Shown one piece after another: positions 1 through 7,982 of a DNA stretch of 12,611 nt (positions are counted from its first letter, which is position 1; each line of letters starts with the position of its first letter). Origin of the DNA: Bacteriovoracaceae bacterium. GTDB lineage: Bacteria > Bdellovibrionota > UBA1018. The position numbers were made by a program, and so were the translations under genes. The notes below the pieces were generated by a model. It saw only the letters and a program-made list of their open reading frames with translations, did no database searches and was not told the DNA's origin. The stretch covers positions 1-12,611 of the forward strand of contig JAHFAC010000020.1 of assembly GCA_023250755.1 (NCBI GenBank), read 5' to 3'.

Positions 1-355
1 TCGCAGGATCGCGAAAGCGTCGTGGAGGTAGATTCCCAGGCTGAGGTAGCGGAGTGACTGTTCCGACTTCAGAAAAGCCAAATCCAAGATACGGGAGCGC
101 GGGCAAGAGCTCAGCGTTTTTGTCAAAGCCAGCAGCCAAGCCTATGCGGGATTGAAAAGGCATTCCAAAAATCACAGGGAGGTTTTTCGCCTGATGTCCC
201 GTTTTTGGAAAACCACTGACCATTCTTAAGAGTGAGGGGGAGAGCGCGAGTCCCGCTTTGAGCAAAGAAATCGTCTGGTGATGAGCTTTTTCGGGGTCAA
301 GTTGAAAGAGCAATTGCTTAATGATGTGCCAGATCTCACTTCTTGGGGATTGCAT
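1..355 (-). CDS. pyrD: Dihydroorotate dehydrogenase (quinone), class 2, N-terminal part; truncated by the window edge
   Basis: The enzyme oxidises dihydroorotate to orotate in de novo pyrimidine synthesis. Class 2 enzymes pass electrons from FMN to membrane quinone. Only the first 118 residues are visible, against roughly 340 for the family. They include the amino-terminal helical segment with DPEKAHH (20-26), where class 2 enzymes associate with the membrane. The start of the FMN barrel follows, with RIGLAAGFDKNAE (70-82) and GFGFSEVGTVTP (91-102). These blocks are diagnostic for class 2 PyrD. The ATG (353-355) overlaps the TAA of the upstream methyltransferase by one base (TAATG), so translation is probably coupled and the two genes share an mRNA. 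The catalytic serine region and the C-terminus lie outside the window, so integrity cannot be judged. Confidence 0.93.
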   Translation of the reverse strand, partial: MQSPRSEIWHIIKQLLFQLDPEKAHHQTISLLKAGLALSPSLLRMVSGFPKTGHQAKNLPVIFGMPFQSRIGLAAGFDKNAELLPALPYLGFGFSEVGTVTPLPQPGNLPPRRFRDPA

Positions 356-1689
356 TAGGATCTCCGGCGGATAAAAGACTGGATAAAAAACCCATCCGAG
401 GGGCTCGGTCCCAGAAATCCTCCTGTTTCGGGTTCAAAGTGGGCATGATTCGCTAAGAATTGCTTTACTATGTCCAGGGTCTCAGCTTTTCTAAAAGTAC
501 AAACGCCATAGACCAGGCGGCCCCCTGGGGCGGTGAGGTCCGCATATTTTTTAAGAAGTTCTGATTGAAGAACAGGCATTCGGTTCAAAACTTCGTCTGT
601 TTGCCTCCATTTAATGTCCGGATTACGGCGCAAAACTCCCCAACCGCTGCAAGGAGCGTCGACCAAGACGATGTTTGCGGTTTTGCTGAACTGACTGAAC
701 TGAGAGGAGACGAGTTCATCTTGCTGGGTTTCGTCGACTGTGACGGTTTGGATGTTGTTCAGGCCGGCACGGGTTGCTCGCTGGCGTAGGGATTGGAGTT
801 TACGTGCGGATCGGTCGTACGCATAAACGCGTCCCTTCCCTTGCAGAGCATCGGCAATGGCTAGCGTTTTGCCTCCAGCGCCAGCGCAAGCGTCCACAAT
901 AGTTATGGAGGGCGGGGTGGGGGGGAATTCAAATGATGTTGCGTGATGAACTCGGGTTTCGCCCGGTGTTGTTTGTAAAAGATCTGTGAATAATTCTGGC
1001 CAGAGGCAAAAGAGAGCCATGATTTGGGAGCCTTCGTCTTGGATCTCAAAATGGCCCTTCTGAAAGGTAGGTGTATTCATGACAGGGGCGTAGCCAGAAA
1101 GGCGTATTCCTACGGGTGAGAGGGTGGAGAGCGTTGCTTTTACGGGGAGGTTGCTTTTTTCTGTGAGCTCTCGAAGCAAGGTTTTTGCCCCAATTCGCCT
1201 CGAGGCGCGTAAGCAGAGAGGGGCTTCTTGAGCGAGAGTTTTAGCCAATTCAAACGCGCGTTCTCTTCCCCAAGAGGCGGCCCATTCTTCAAGCATCTTG
1301 GGCGGGAAATCTTCAGGCACGGAATGAGAGAGGAGTGCTCCCTCGCTCATTCGCTCATAAAGTCGTTCGGCCATCAAACTGGCGGGCCGCCACTGTTTGA
1401 GTTGATCGTGTGGAAGGTTCCAGGGTTCGTCAACAGGGATGCCAATGCCTAAGGCTTCAGCGAGCGAAGCGGGCCGTTGGAGGATGGGGGGCGTGAGTTG
1501 GGCAAGAATTGTTTTCAGTGACTTGGATTGCTTAGATAGAGATGAGTCTAAATGAATAGGCGAAGTAAAAAGTCCCTCCCATAAACGATTGAATGCAGAC
1601 ACCACCAAGTCTGAACGTTTTTGTAGAGAAGGCTTTGATGAAAAAATAGGTCGTGTCATGATGATTATGGTGGGTGACTCTAGCATCAC
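355..1689 (-). CDS. RsmB/NOP-family SAM-dependent RNA (cytosine-5) methyltransferase
   Basis: This is predicted to methylate C5 of a cytosine in rRNA, or possibly tRNA, in the cytoplasm. Numbering is from the GTG at 1689 (444 residues). The C-terminal half holds QDEGSQ (217-222), the SAM-binding loop [10 protein letters not shown] (266-275), motif [10 protein letters not shown] (344-351) and motif VI YGVCTF (394-399). The two cysteines expected for this family, Cys347 and Cys397, are both present. The first 130 or so residues sit where RsmB has its NusB-like RNA-binding domain but are only weakly recognisable, so the target base is not assigned. A stretch at about 228-262, rich in Pro and Thr, looks inserted before the SAM motif. 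The start is uncertain: AAGGGGG at 1690-1696 abuts GTG 1689 and ATG 1686, and a third in-frame start is ATG 1659. Its stop overlaps the pyrD start. Expression probably starts from the 39-bp gap shared with the divergent dehydrogenase. Confidence 0.9.
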   Translation of the reverse strand: MMLESPTIIIMTRPIFSSKPSLQKRSDLVVSAFNRLWEGLFTSPIHLDSSLSKQSKSLKTILAQLTPPILQRPASLAEALGIGIPVDEPWNLPHDQLKQWRPASLMAERLYERMSEGALLSHSVPEDFPPKMLEEWAASWGRERAFELAKTLAQEAPLCLRASRRIGAKTLLRELTEKSNLPVKATLSTLSPVGIRLSGYAPVMNTPTFQKGHFEIQDEGSQIMALFCLWPELFTDLLQTTPGETRVHHATSFEFPPTPPSITIVDACAGAGGKTLAIADALQGKGRVYAYDRSARKLQSLRQRATRAGLNNIQTVTVDETQQDELVSSQFSQFSKTANIVLVDAPCSGWGVLRRNPDIKWRQTDEVLNRMPVLQSELLKKYADLTAPGGRLVYGVCTFRKAETLDIVKQFLANHAHFEPETGGFLGPSPSDGFFIQSFIRRRS

Positions 1690-1728
1690 CCCCTTAAAAA
1701 GGCTACTTTAGGGAAAAGAGAGGATCTT

Positions 1729-2871
1729 ATGATTGATTTTTCACTCAGCGATGAACAAAAACAGCTCCAAGATTTAGCCAGGAAGTTCGCTAAAGAAGAA
1801 ATTATTCCTAAGGCCGCTCATCACGATTCAAGCGGCGAGTATCCCCACGCCATCGTTAAAAAGGCTTGGGAGCTCGGTCTTATGAACACTCACGTTCCTC
1901 AGGAGTACGGTGGCTTAGGGCTTGGGGTTCTAGATAGCTGCATCATCACCGAGGAGTTTGCATACGGGTGTACCGGAATTACAACAGCCATGGAAGCAAA
2001 TGGTTTAGCCTCCGCCCCAGTGATTGTTGCTGGCAATGAGGAACAAAAAAAGCAGTTTTTGGGGCAACTCACCTCCGAGCCTCGTCTTGCAGCTTACTGT
2101 GTGACAGAGCCAGGCGCGGGGTCTGATGTTGCCGCGATTCGTACCCAGGCCAAAAAAGTGGGTGGAGATTATGTGATCAATGGAGCCAAGATGTGGATCA
2201 CCAATGCAAGCGTGGCGAGTTGGTACTTTGTCCTTGCTTTGACTGATCCTGCAAAAAAACACAAGGGGATGACGGGCTTTGTCGTCCCGGCTGATACAAA
2301 GGGAATTACGGTTGGAAAAAAAGAATGGAATTTAGGTCAGCGCGCTAGTGACACCCGTGGGATTATCTTTGAAAACGTTTGCGTGCCCGAGAAGTACCGC
2401 ATCGGCAATGAAGGGGACGGTTTTAAAATTGCCATGAGCGCTTTTGATCATACGCGCCCGACGGTTTCAGCGGGGGCGGTGGGGCTTTCTCGTCGAGCCA
2501 TGGATGAGGCGGTTCAATATGCGATGACCCGACAGGCTTTTGGTCAACCGATTGCTGGGTTTCAAGCGATCAGTTTCATGATCGCCGATATGGCTAAGGA
2601 TATCGAGGCAGCGCGTCTCCTGGTTTATCAAGCGGCTTGGGTCATTGATCAGGGCCGGCGTAACACTAAGTTTGCAGCGTTTGCCAAGGCATTCTGTGCC
2701 GATGTGGCCATGAAGACATCCACCGATGCAGTACAAGTTTTTGGTGGTTATGGCTATTCACAGGAGTATCCGGTTGAAAAGCTGATGCGGGATGCTAAAA
2801 TTTATCAAATTTACGAAGGTACTAGCCAGATCCAGCGCTTAATCATTGCCAAGGAAATTTTTGAGCGCTGA
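1729..2871 (+). CDS. Acyl-CoA dehydrogenase, medium-chain (ACADM-like) type
   Basis: This FAD enzyme introduces the alpha-beta double bond in the first step of fatty-acid beta-oxidation and passes electrons to an electron-transfer flavoprotein. At 380 residues it is full length. It shows the amino-terminal helical domain, [12 protein letters not shown] (124-135), the FAD and substrate segment KMWITNA (154-160), and [16 protein letters not shown] (268-283). Near the C-terminus [14 protein letters not shown] (359-372) contains the catalytic base Glu363 in the MCAD position. From memory, long blocks match mitochondrial ACADM closely, including FAYGCTG, ASDTRGI and [21 protein letters not shown]; the exact chain-length preference is inferred. 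GAGAGG (1718-1723) lies five bases before the ATG. The gene is divergent from the methyltransferase and stops 13 bp before the convergent rsgA. No other beta-oxidation gene is adjacent, apart from a hotdog thioesterase. Confidence 0.95.
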   Translation: MIDFSLSDEQKQLQDLARKFAKEEIIPKAAHHDSSGEYPHAIVKKAWELGLMNTHVPQEYGGLGLGVLDSCIITEEFAYGCTGITTAMEANGLASAPVIVAGNEEQKKQFLGQLTSEPRLAAYCVTEPGAGSDVAAIRTQAKKVGGDYVINGAKMWITNASVASWYFVLALTDPAKKHKGMTGFVVPADTKGITVGKKEWNLGQRASDTRGIIFENVCVPEKYRIGNEGDGFKIAMSAFDHTRPTVSAGAVGLSRRAMDEAVQYAMTRQAFGQPIAGFQAISFMIADMAKDIEAARLLVYQAAWVIDQGRRNTKFAAFAKAFCADVAMKTSTDAVQVFGGYGYSQEYPVEKLMRDAKIYQIYEGTSQIQRLIIAKEIFER

Positions 2872-2884
2872 GGAATTCTTGCGC

Positions 2885-3931
2885 TTAGTATTCACCCGCA
2901 CGCAAAGAGTCTAAAATTCTGCGATAACTTGGATAGCGAGGGAGTGAGGAGGCTTGGCAATGAGACTCGTCTTCATGGAGGCATTCGTGAGCGGCGCAGG
3001 ACAATGTTGCGAACTCAGGAAAATGGGCAGCCAGCCCTTCTGGCTCAAGCCCGAGGAGTCCCAGTTCTTTGACTCCAGGGGTATCGATCCATCGAGACCC
3101 TCCAGGTCCTTTCATCATTAAGGTGCTTACAGTGGTGTGTTGACCCTTACCGGTTTGTTCGCTGACTTGGCCTACCCGGCCCATTTGAGTGCCTGTCAGT
3201 TGGCGCAACAAGGCAGTTTTTCCTACTCCGGAATGGCCACAGAACACGACGGTCTTGCCTTGGATTTGTTCCATGAGGGGTTGAATGCCGATATTGAATT
3301 TGGCACTGATTTCAAATATTTTGATTTCAAGGTCTGAGTAAAGCTGCCAGGGCTTAATTGCATTGGGCTCGAAAAGATCGATTTTGTTTACGCAGAGAAG
3401 GGCTGGAATGTTTTCGACTTGTGCAGCAATTAGGAATCGATCGATGAGCCCTGGGGTGAATTCGGGTTTAGTTGTTGCTGCAACAATGATTAAGAGATCG
3501 ATATTGGCTACAATGACATGGACTGAGGATTCACCCCGCGAAGGGGCATGACGAATGAGTTGATTGGTTCTTTTTGAGGAGCCTTCGATGACCGCGTCTC
3601 GATCTGACAGGACGCTGGTTTGGACTCGGTCACCAACGGCGACAGGCGTTCTCTCGCGAATAACGGAGCCATCTCTTGCTGTACTTTCTCGCAGCAGGAG
3701 GGTGCGCCGGTAGGAGCAGAGAAGGCTTTGGCCATCATCTAAACTCACCCGGCACTGATTGGGAAAGACCTCGGTGACGGTGGCATTAGTTCTTGCGAGA
3801 GGGATTTCTAGGGCCTCTTGAGATTTTTTTTTGGTTTTTTTTTCAGACTTTTTTTGGCCCGATGGGCTTTGACGGGTTGTCGCTTCTTCGTCCAACCAGT
3901 CTTCAGAGTCTCCACGGAATTTGGGCGTCAT
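2885..3931 (-). CDS. rsgA: Ribosome small-subunit-dependent GTPase A
   Basis: RsgA is a circularly permuted GTPase that checks late maturation of the 30S ribosomal subunit. Residues 40-115 form the OB-fold region. The GTPase motifs then come in permuted order: G4 NKID (182-185), G5 SA (209-210), G1 GHSGVGKT (232-239), G2 GKGQHTT (261-267) and G3 DTPG (283-286). The C-terminal zinc site is C312-X4-C317-X-H319-X5-C325, exactly the family pattern. Length is 348 residues, as usual. I chose ATG 3931 because it overlaps the thioesterase stop (ATGA) and follows CGGTGG. A longer in-frame start at 3994 would run 64 bases further into the thioesterase gene. The amino-terminal tail is lysine-rich (about residues 27-37) and is encoded by A-runs of 9, 9 and 7 bases. 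Probably co-transcribed with the thioesterase. Confidence 0.95.
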   Translation of the reverse strand: MTPKFRGDSEDWLDEEATTRQSPSGQKKSEKKTKKKSQEALEIPLARTNATVTEVFPNQCRVSLDDGQSLLCSYRRTLLLRESTARDGSVIRERTPVAVGDRVQTSVLSDRDAVIEGSSKRTNQLIRHAPSRGESSVHVIVANIDLLIIVAATTKPEFTPGLIDRFLIAAQVENIPALLCVNKIDLFEPNAIKPWQLYSDLEIKIFEISAKFNIGIQPLMEQIQGKTVVFCGHSGVGKTALLRQLTGTQMGRVGQVSEQTGKGQHTTVSTLMMKGPGGSRWIDTPGVKELGLLGLEPEGLAAHFPEFATLSCAAHECLHEDESHCQASSLPRYPSYRRILDSLRAGEY

Positions 3932-4401
3932 TGAGTTGACCACCGGTAATAGGCGGGGTGACCGGGCTTGACTGCTACAAAAGTTCCACGACAAGTTGCA
4001 GTGATTTTTCCCGCACTCATGAGGGTGGCTTCAACGATGGCTCGATCCTCTTTTGATTCCACTACTTTTGCAATCAGCCGCAAAGGTTCTTGAGTGGGCG
4101 TGGGTCGTAGGAGTTTGATTGAATATTCAGCAGTTACGGTGCAGGGAGGGGCGTTGGAGTGGTTTTGGTTCATTAAATGCCAAGCCGCTGTCCAATTTGA
4201 GTGACAATCCAAGAGAGCTCCAACAATTCCACCATTTAGAACTCCAGGAAAAGCTTCATGATATTTTTCGGGAGTCCAGTCCGCAATGACTTCGGAGTTC
4301 GAAACGAAACTTCGAATCCGTAAACCTTGTGGATTGGCGGGACCACATCCAAAGCAAATGCTCTTTGCGGCATAACGTTCTTGGAGACTGAGTTCTGGCA
4401 T
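3928..4401 (-). CDS. PaaI-type hotdog-fold thioesterase family protein
   Basis: This is a predicted small hotdog-fold acyl-CoA thioesterase of 157 residues; the substrate is unknown. It begins with a cysteine motif, CFGCGPANPQGL (16-27), typical of one PaaI-like subgroup. The hotdog helix follows, PGVLNGGIVGALLDCHSNW (52-70). In this helix Asn56 stands where classical PaaI proteins have the His of HGG, while the acidic Asp65 is retained, so hydrolysis is plausible but not certain. The last strands (TAEYSIKLLRP 90-100, GTFVAVKPGHP 139-149) complete the fold. The start is supported by AAGAGG (4408-4413), six bases before ATG 4401. It is the first gene of a two-gene operon with rsgA, joined by a 4-bp overlap. 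A functional link to RsgA is not evident. A link to the nearby acyl-CoA dehydrogenase is possible but the two lie on opposite strands. Confidence 0.85.
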   Translation of the reverse strand: MPELSLQERYAAKSICFGCGPANPQGLRIRSFVSNSEVIADWTPEKYHEAFPGVLNGGIVGALLDCHSNWTAAWHLMNQNHSNAPPCTVTAEYSIKLLRPTPTQEPLRLIAKVVESKEDRAIVEATLMSAGKITATCRGTFVAVKPGHPAYYRWSTQ

Positions 4402-4475
4402 AGGGGGCCTCTTAGGGGAGACGATAAATCCCTTTCGCTGGACTTGTAAAGTCTCAAGCCATAGAACTGGATATT

Positions 4476-6908
4476 ATGGCCTACGAACCTCTTAAGATTG
4501 AACCTAAGTGGCAGAAGTATTGGGATGAGCGTCAGGTTTTTCGCGCAGAGATCGATCCCAAGAAACCAAAGTACTACGTGCTTGATATGTTTCCCTATCC
4601 AAGCAGTGCGGGACTCCACGTCGGACATCCCGAGGGATACACGGCGACTGATATTCTTTCGCGTTACAAGCGTGCCAAAGGATTTAACGTCCTGCACCCG
4701 ATGGGTTGGGATGCTTTTGGCCTTCCGGCCGAGCAATATGCGCTTCAAACCGGTGTTCATCCCGTGGTTACGACTCAGAAGGCGATCGAAACGTTTCGGC
4801 GCCAGTTGAAGATGCTCGGATTCAGCTATGACTGGTCTCGCGAGATCGCAACTTGCGATCCTGATTATTACAAATGGACTCAGTTTATTTTTCTGAAACT
4901 CTATGAAAAGGGTTTGGCTTATAAAAAAGAAGTTCCTGTGAACTGGTGCCCAGCTTTAAAAACGGTTCTTGCCAATGAAGAAGTAGTGGATGGAAAATCC
5001 GAACGGGGAGGGCATCCTGTCCATCGTGTTCCGATGAAACAATGGATGCTTAAAATCACGGCTTATGCCGAGCGGTTGCTCAAAGATTTGGATTCACTGG
5101 ATTGGCCGGAGAGCACCAAAGAGTTGCAGAGAAATTGGATTGGTCGGAGTGAGGGGCTTCAACTCAGATTTAAAATAGAAAACCACCCCGATGAAATCGA
5201 AATTTTTACAACTCGTCCTGACACACTTTGGGGTGCTACTTACATGGTTCTTGCCCCGGAACATCCGTTGGTTGAAAAAATCACTTTGCAGGAGCGCCGA
5301 CCCGAAGTCCGAGCTTACCAGGAAAAAGTGGCTCGAAAATCTGATATTGCACGCCAAGGTGTGACAAAAGAAAAGACTGGTGTTTTTACGGGGGCTTTTG
5401 CCATCAACCCGGTCAACGAAGAAAAAATCCCCGTTTGGATCGCTGATTACGTGATGATGGGATATGGTACGGGCGCGATCATGGCAGTTCCCGCTCATGA
5501 TGAGCGTGATTTTGAATTTGCAAAAACCTTTGCCCTCCCAATGAGAAAAGTGGTTCAGTCAAAAGAAGAACAATCGCACGATCTTGCTTTTTCTGGAGAA
5601 GGGATTGCGGTCGATTCGGATTTTATTACTGGAATGGAAACGGCAGAAGCTAAAGCACGCGTCATCGCTTGGGCTGAAAAACAAAAAATCGGTAAAGGTA
5701 GGGTGCAATACAAACTCCGTGATTGGCTTTTTTCGCGTCAACGCTATTGGGGTGAGCCGTTTCCGATCCTTCATGCTCAGGATTCTGGAGAGATCGAGAA
5801 GATACGTACCTTGAATTTAGATGAATTGCCGGTTTTACTCCCTGACGTTCAGAGTTATGAACCTTCGGGGACAGGAGAGAGTCCACTGGCGGCGATTCAG
5901 GACTGGGTTTTTATCACCGATCCAGCGACTGGACGCCCTGCTCGCCGAGAAACCGATACTATGCCGGGGAGTGCCGGGTCGTCTTGGTATTTTCTCCGAT
6001 ATTGCGATCCAAAGAATAAAACCGCACCATTTAGCCCAGAGGCCGAAAAATATTGGTTACCCGTAGATCTCTATCTCGGAGGTCCTGAACATGCGGTGGG
6101 GCATTTGCTTTACGCCCGCTTTTGGACCAAGGTGCTCTACGATGCAGGTGTCGTGAGTCATGATGAACCTTTTAAAAAGTTGGTACACCAAGGCATGATT
6201 CTGGGTGAGGACGGCGAAAAGATGTCTAAATCCAGGGGAAATGTCATTAATCCAGATGAAGTAGTCAATCAATATGGCGCTGATACTTTACGGCTTTATG
6301 AGATGTTCATGGGGCCGCTTGAACGGGACAAGCCTTGGTCGACTTCGGCCATTGAAGGCGTGTTTCGGTTTCTTCAGCGGGTCTCAAGAGTGTTCATTCA
6401 AGATGAAGACTCCAAACTTCTGGTTACTGACTCTGAGCCCACCCTCGAGGATTTAAAGATCCTTCATAAGACCATCAAAAAAGTGACGGAGGATATTGAG
6501 AATCTGAGATTCAATACAGCAATCAGTCAAATGATGGTGTTTATTAATCATATGACGAAAGCCATGGTTCGCCCCCGAGCTTGCCTAAGGCCTTTTGTTC
6601 AGATTTTGAATCCTTTTGCCCCGCATTTGGCCGAAGAGCTTTGGGAACGCTTGGGTGAGAAGGGGTCACTTACTTATGAATCGTGGCCGGTATTTGATCC
6701 CGCGCTCGCGAAAGAGGATCATGTCACGCTTGCGGTTCAGGTTTTGGGTAAGACGCGTGGGACACTTGAGGTGGAGCGTGGGGTGGATCAAAATACGATT
6801 GAGACCAGGGCAAAGGAGTTGCCCTCGGTCGCGAGCCATCTTCATGGGAAACAGATTCGAAAAGTTATTTTTGTGCAGGATCGAATTTTAAATTTTGTAA
6901 CAGGATAA
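4476..6908 (+). CDS. leuS: Leucyl-tRNA synthetase
   Basis: This class I synthetase charges tRNA-Leu with leucine. The protein has 810 residues, within the bacterial range. The catalytic Rossmann domain carries the HIGH motif as HVGH (48-51) and the KMSKS loop exactly (582-586). The CP1 editing domain spans roughly 222-420, with the threonine-rich TTRPDT (245-250) and [15 protein letters not shown] (331-345). The latter includes Asp342, the residue that normally anchors the amino group during proofreading. Zinc-binding cysteines in the usual CP-insert style are not obvious. The anticodon-binding helical bundle begins near 620, and the small C-terminal domain contains QVLGKTRG (755-762), a variant of the common VNGKxRG. 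There is no good Shine-Dalgarno site before ATG 4476 (only TGGA nearby). The gene is divergent from the thioesterase across 74 bp and followed by a strong hairpin. Confidence 0.98.
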   Translation: MAYEPLKIEPKWQKYWDERQVFRAEIDPKKPKYYVLDMFPYPSSAGLHVGHPEGYTATDILSRYKRAKGFNVLHPMGWDAFGLPAEQYALQTGVHPVVTTQKAIETFRRQLKMLGFSYDWSREIATCDPDYYKWTQFIFLKLYEKGLAYKKEVPVNWCPALKTVLANEEVVDGKSERGGHPVHRVPMKQWMLKITAYAERLLKDLDSLDWPESTKELQRNWIGRSEGLQLRFKIENHPDEIEIFTTRPDTLWGATYMVLAPEHPLVEKITLQERRPEVRAYQEKVARKSDIARQGVTKEKTGVFTGAFAINPVNEEKIPVWIADYVMMGYGTGAIMAVPAHDERDFEFAKTFALPMRKVVQSKEEQSHDLAFSGEGIAVDSDFITGMETAEAKARVIAWAEKQKIGKGRVQYKLRDWLFSRQRYWGEPFPILHAQDSGEIEKIRTLNLDELPVLLPDVQSYEPSGTGESPLAAIQDWVFITDPATGRPARRETDTMPGSAGSSWYFLRYCDPKNKTAPFSPEAEKYWLPVDLYLGGPEHAVGHLLYARFWTKVLYDAGVVSHDEPFKKLVHQGMILGEDGEKMSKSRGNVINPDEVVNQYGADTLRLYEMFMGPLERDKPWSTSAIEGVFRFLQRVSRVFIQDEDSKLLVTDSEPTLEDLKILHKTIKKVTEDIENLRFNTAISQMMVFINHMTKAMVRPRACLRPFVQILNPFAPHLAEELWERLGEKGSLTYESWPVFDPALAKEDHVTLAVQVLGKTRGTLEVERGVDQNTIETRAKELPSVASHLHGKQIRKVIFVQDRILNFVTG

Positions 6909-6913
6909 AATTT

Positions 6914-6964
6914 GGAGCGTGGAAGCGGCTTTTTTGAATTAATTCAAAGTCGCTTCCACGCCCC
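6914..6964. terminator. Long hairpin between convergent genes; possible bidirectional terminator
   Basis: An 11-bp perfect stem (GCGTGGAAGCG at 6917-6927, CGCTTCCACGC at 6951-6961) surrounds an inner 16-base palindrome, TTTGAATTAATTCAAA (6933-6948). A further G-C pair and outer GG/CC pairs can extend it. It begins six bases after the leuS stop and lies downstream of the convergent metzincin gene. No T-run follows on the plus strand; the minus strand has a weak AAATTTTA. It may end both transcripts or protect the leuS mRNA 3' end. The rest of this gap (6965-7075) shows no clear gene. Confidence 0.6.
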
Positions 6965-7075
6965 CAGATTTCGCTCCCGCTCAAGACCAGGATTGTCTAG
7001 TGTGTGCATCCTATGTGTCTTTGTGAGCAAGGGGAGCAAGAAATAAATTTACACCTCCTTTCATCATAAAAATCA

Positions 7076-7870
7076 TCAGCGCAGCATGGTTTTCCAATAG
7101 TAACTTGCTGCTGAGCGGGCCATTTCACACTGGTTTGTCGTCAGCTGGGTTGACCCTTGATAGATGACTGGATTCATGACGTCAGAAGTATCGCTGACAT
7201 GGCTTAAATTCAGATAATGCCCGAGTTCATGAGCAATGATATTAGGATAGTTGCCCACTGGCTCTTCGAGAATCGCTCCATAGGTTCCCCCCCCTGGCAT
7301 CGTTGTCCAAGCATTCGCGGCACCTGCGCCCAGGCTTCCGGACCAAGCTCCCGTAGTGACCACCAGAAGCGTCGAGTTATCGTCAAATTCGGAGCGAATC
7401 TGAGAGAGTTCAGACATGCTGGAGGTATTGAAAGAAAGACCATACTTCTGGGGATCAACAGAAAGATATTCCCCGATTTCAAATCCGATATTGCATTGCA
7501 ACCAGGTTTTATTGATTAGCGCCAAGTTTTGAAGGGCCTCTTGGCCTGAGACGATCGCTTTCGCTTGCAGGTTTTCGTAAACCACGTATTTCAATGATAA
7601 GCAAAGATGTGCAGGATCGCTCGTATGGCAACTGTCTCCCAATCGGGTTGAGGAATTTTCTCCTGAATTGGGATTGCCATTGCTAGTATCTGGAGGGGCT
7701 TCGTTCGGAAGCGGCTTTGAAGCATCATTGACTTGATCTCTTCCAAGTACTGTTCCGATCGGGGCGTCGGAGGAGGGTCCATTGCAAGCAGGCAGCAAAA
7801 ATAAAATCAACAATAACAACGGCGAAACAGCTAATTTTAAGCAATGATTGAAATTAGAAATTATTTTCAA
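7076..7870 (-). CDS. Putative metzincin-type zinc metalloprotease lipoprotein
   Basis: This is a predicted exported lipoprotein of 264 residues. The signal peptide has a basic start, a leucine-rich core and a lipobox LPAC with Cys29 as the acylated residue. A low-complexity Pro/Asn/Ser linker follows (about 30-75). The C-terminal part carries HELGHYLNLSH (214-224), fitting HEXXHXXXXXH with His214, His218 and His224 as zinc ligands and Glu215 as the base. VMNP (231-234) comes eight residues after the last His, in the place of the metzincin Met-turn. The glycine usual in HEXXHXXGXXH is Asn221 here. Upstream, GAGAANAW (181-188) and GTYGAIL (195-201) resemble the strands before a metzincin active site. 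The start codon is TTG, supported by AAAGGAG (7879-7885) eight bases away. It is divergent from the sigma factor across 112 bp. Peptidase activity is inferred and the substrate is unknown. Confidence 0.82.
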   Translation of the reverse strand: MKIISNFNHCLKLAVSPLLLLILFLLPACNGPSSDAPIGTVLGRDQVNDASKPLPNEAPPDTSNGNPNSGENSSTRLGDSCHTSDPAHLCLSLKYVVYENLQAKAIVSGQEALQNLALINKTWLQCNIGFEIGEYLSVDPQKYGLSFNTSSMSELSQIRSEFDDNSTLLVVTTGAWSGSLGAGAANAWTTMPGGGTYGAILEEPVGNYPNIIAHELGHYLNLSHVSDTSDVMNPVIYQGSTQLTTNQCEMARSAASYYWKTMLR

Positions 7871-7943
7871 ATCTAAATCTCCTTTATTGATAGATACGGG
7901 AGACCTTAAATAAAAGTGTCGAATAAGGGAGATAAAATATTTT

Positions 7944-7973
7944 TTGATTTATTTATAAATTTTCATCTATAGT
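7944..7973 (+). promoter_or_regulatory. Sigma70-like promoter of the sigma-factor gene
   Basis: TTGATT (7944-7949) and TATAGT (7968-7973) are spaced by 18 bases in AT-rich DNA. Transcription would start near 7980, only a few bases before ATG 7983, giving a leaderless or nearly leaderless mRNA. This fits the absence of any Shine-Dalgarno site. The match was found by eye in a very AT-rich stretch, so chance is possible. Confidence 0.45.
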
Positions 7974-7982
7974 TATTAATCT

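Noticed and set aside
2872..2884. Terminator between the convergent dehydrogenase and rsgA
   Set aside because: Only 13 bases separate the stops and no hairpin is visible.
3932..3994. Longer rsgA start giving 21 more residues
   Set aside because: It would extend the overlap with the thioesterase gene; ATG 3931 has the ATGA coupling and a ribosome-binding site, and the family length fits.
4440..4455. T-box or other leader riboswitch before leuS
   Set aside because: Only a 5-bp GACTT/AAGTC hairpin exists in a 74-bp gap; there is no room for or sign of a T-box.
4236..4760. Open frame antisense to the leuS start and thioesterase start
   Set aside because: It overlaps two well-supported genes, has no family resemblance, and its composition follows from the opposite strand.
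5094..5498. 134-codon minus-strand frame inside leuS
   Set aside because: It is fully contained in the leuS editing domain, which is strongly conserved on the plus strand.
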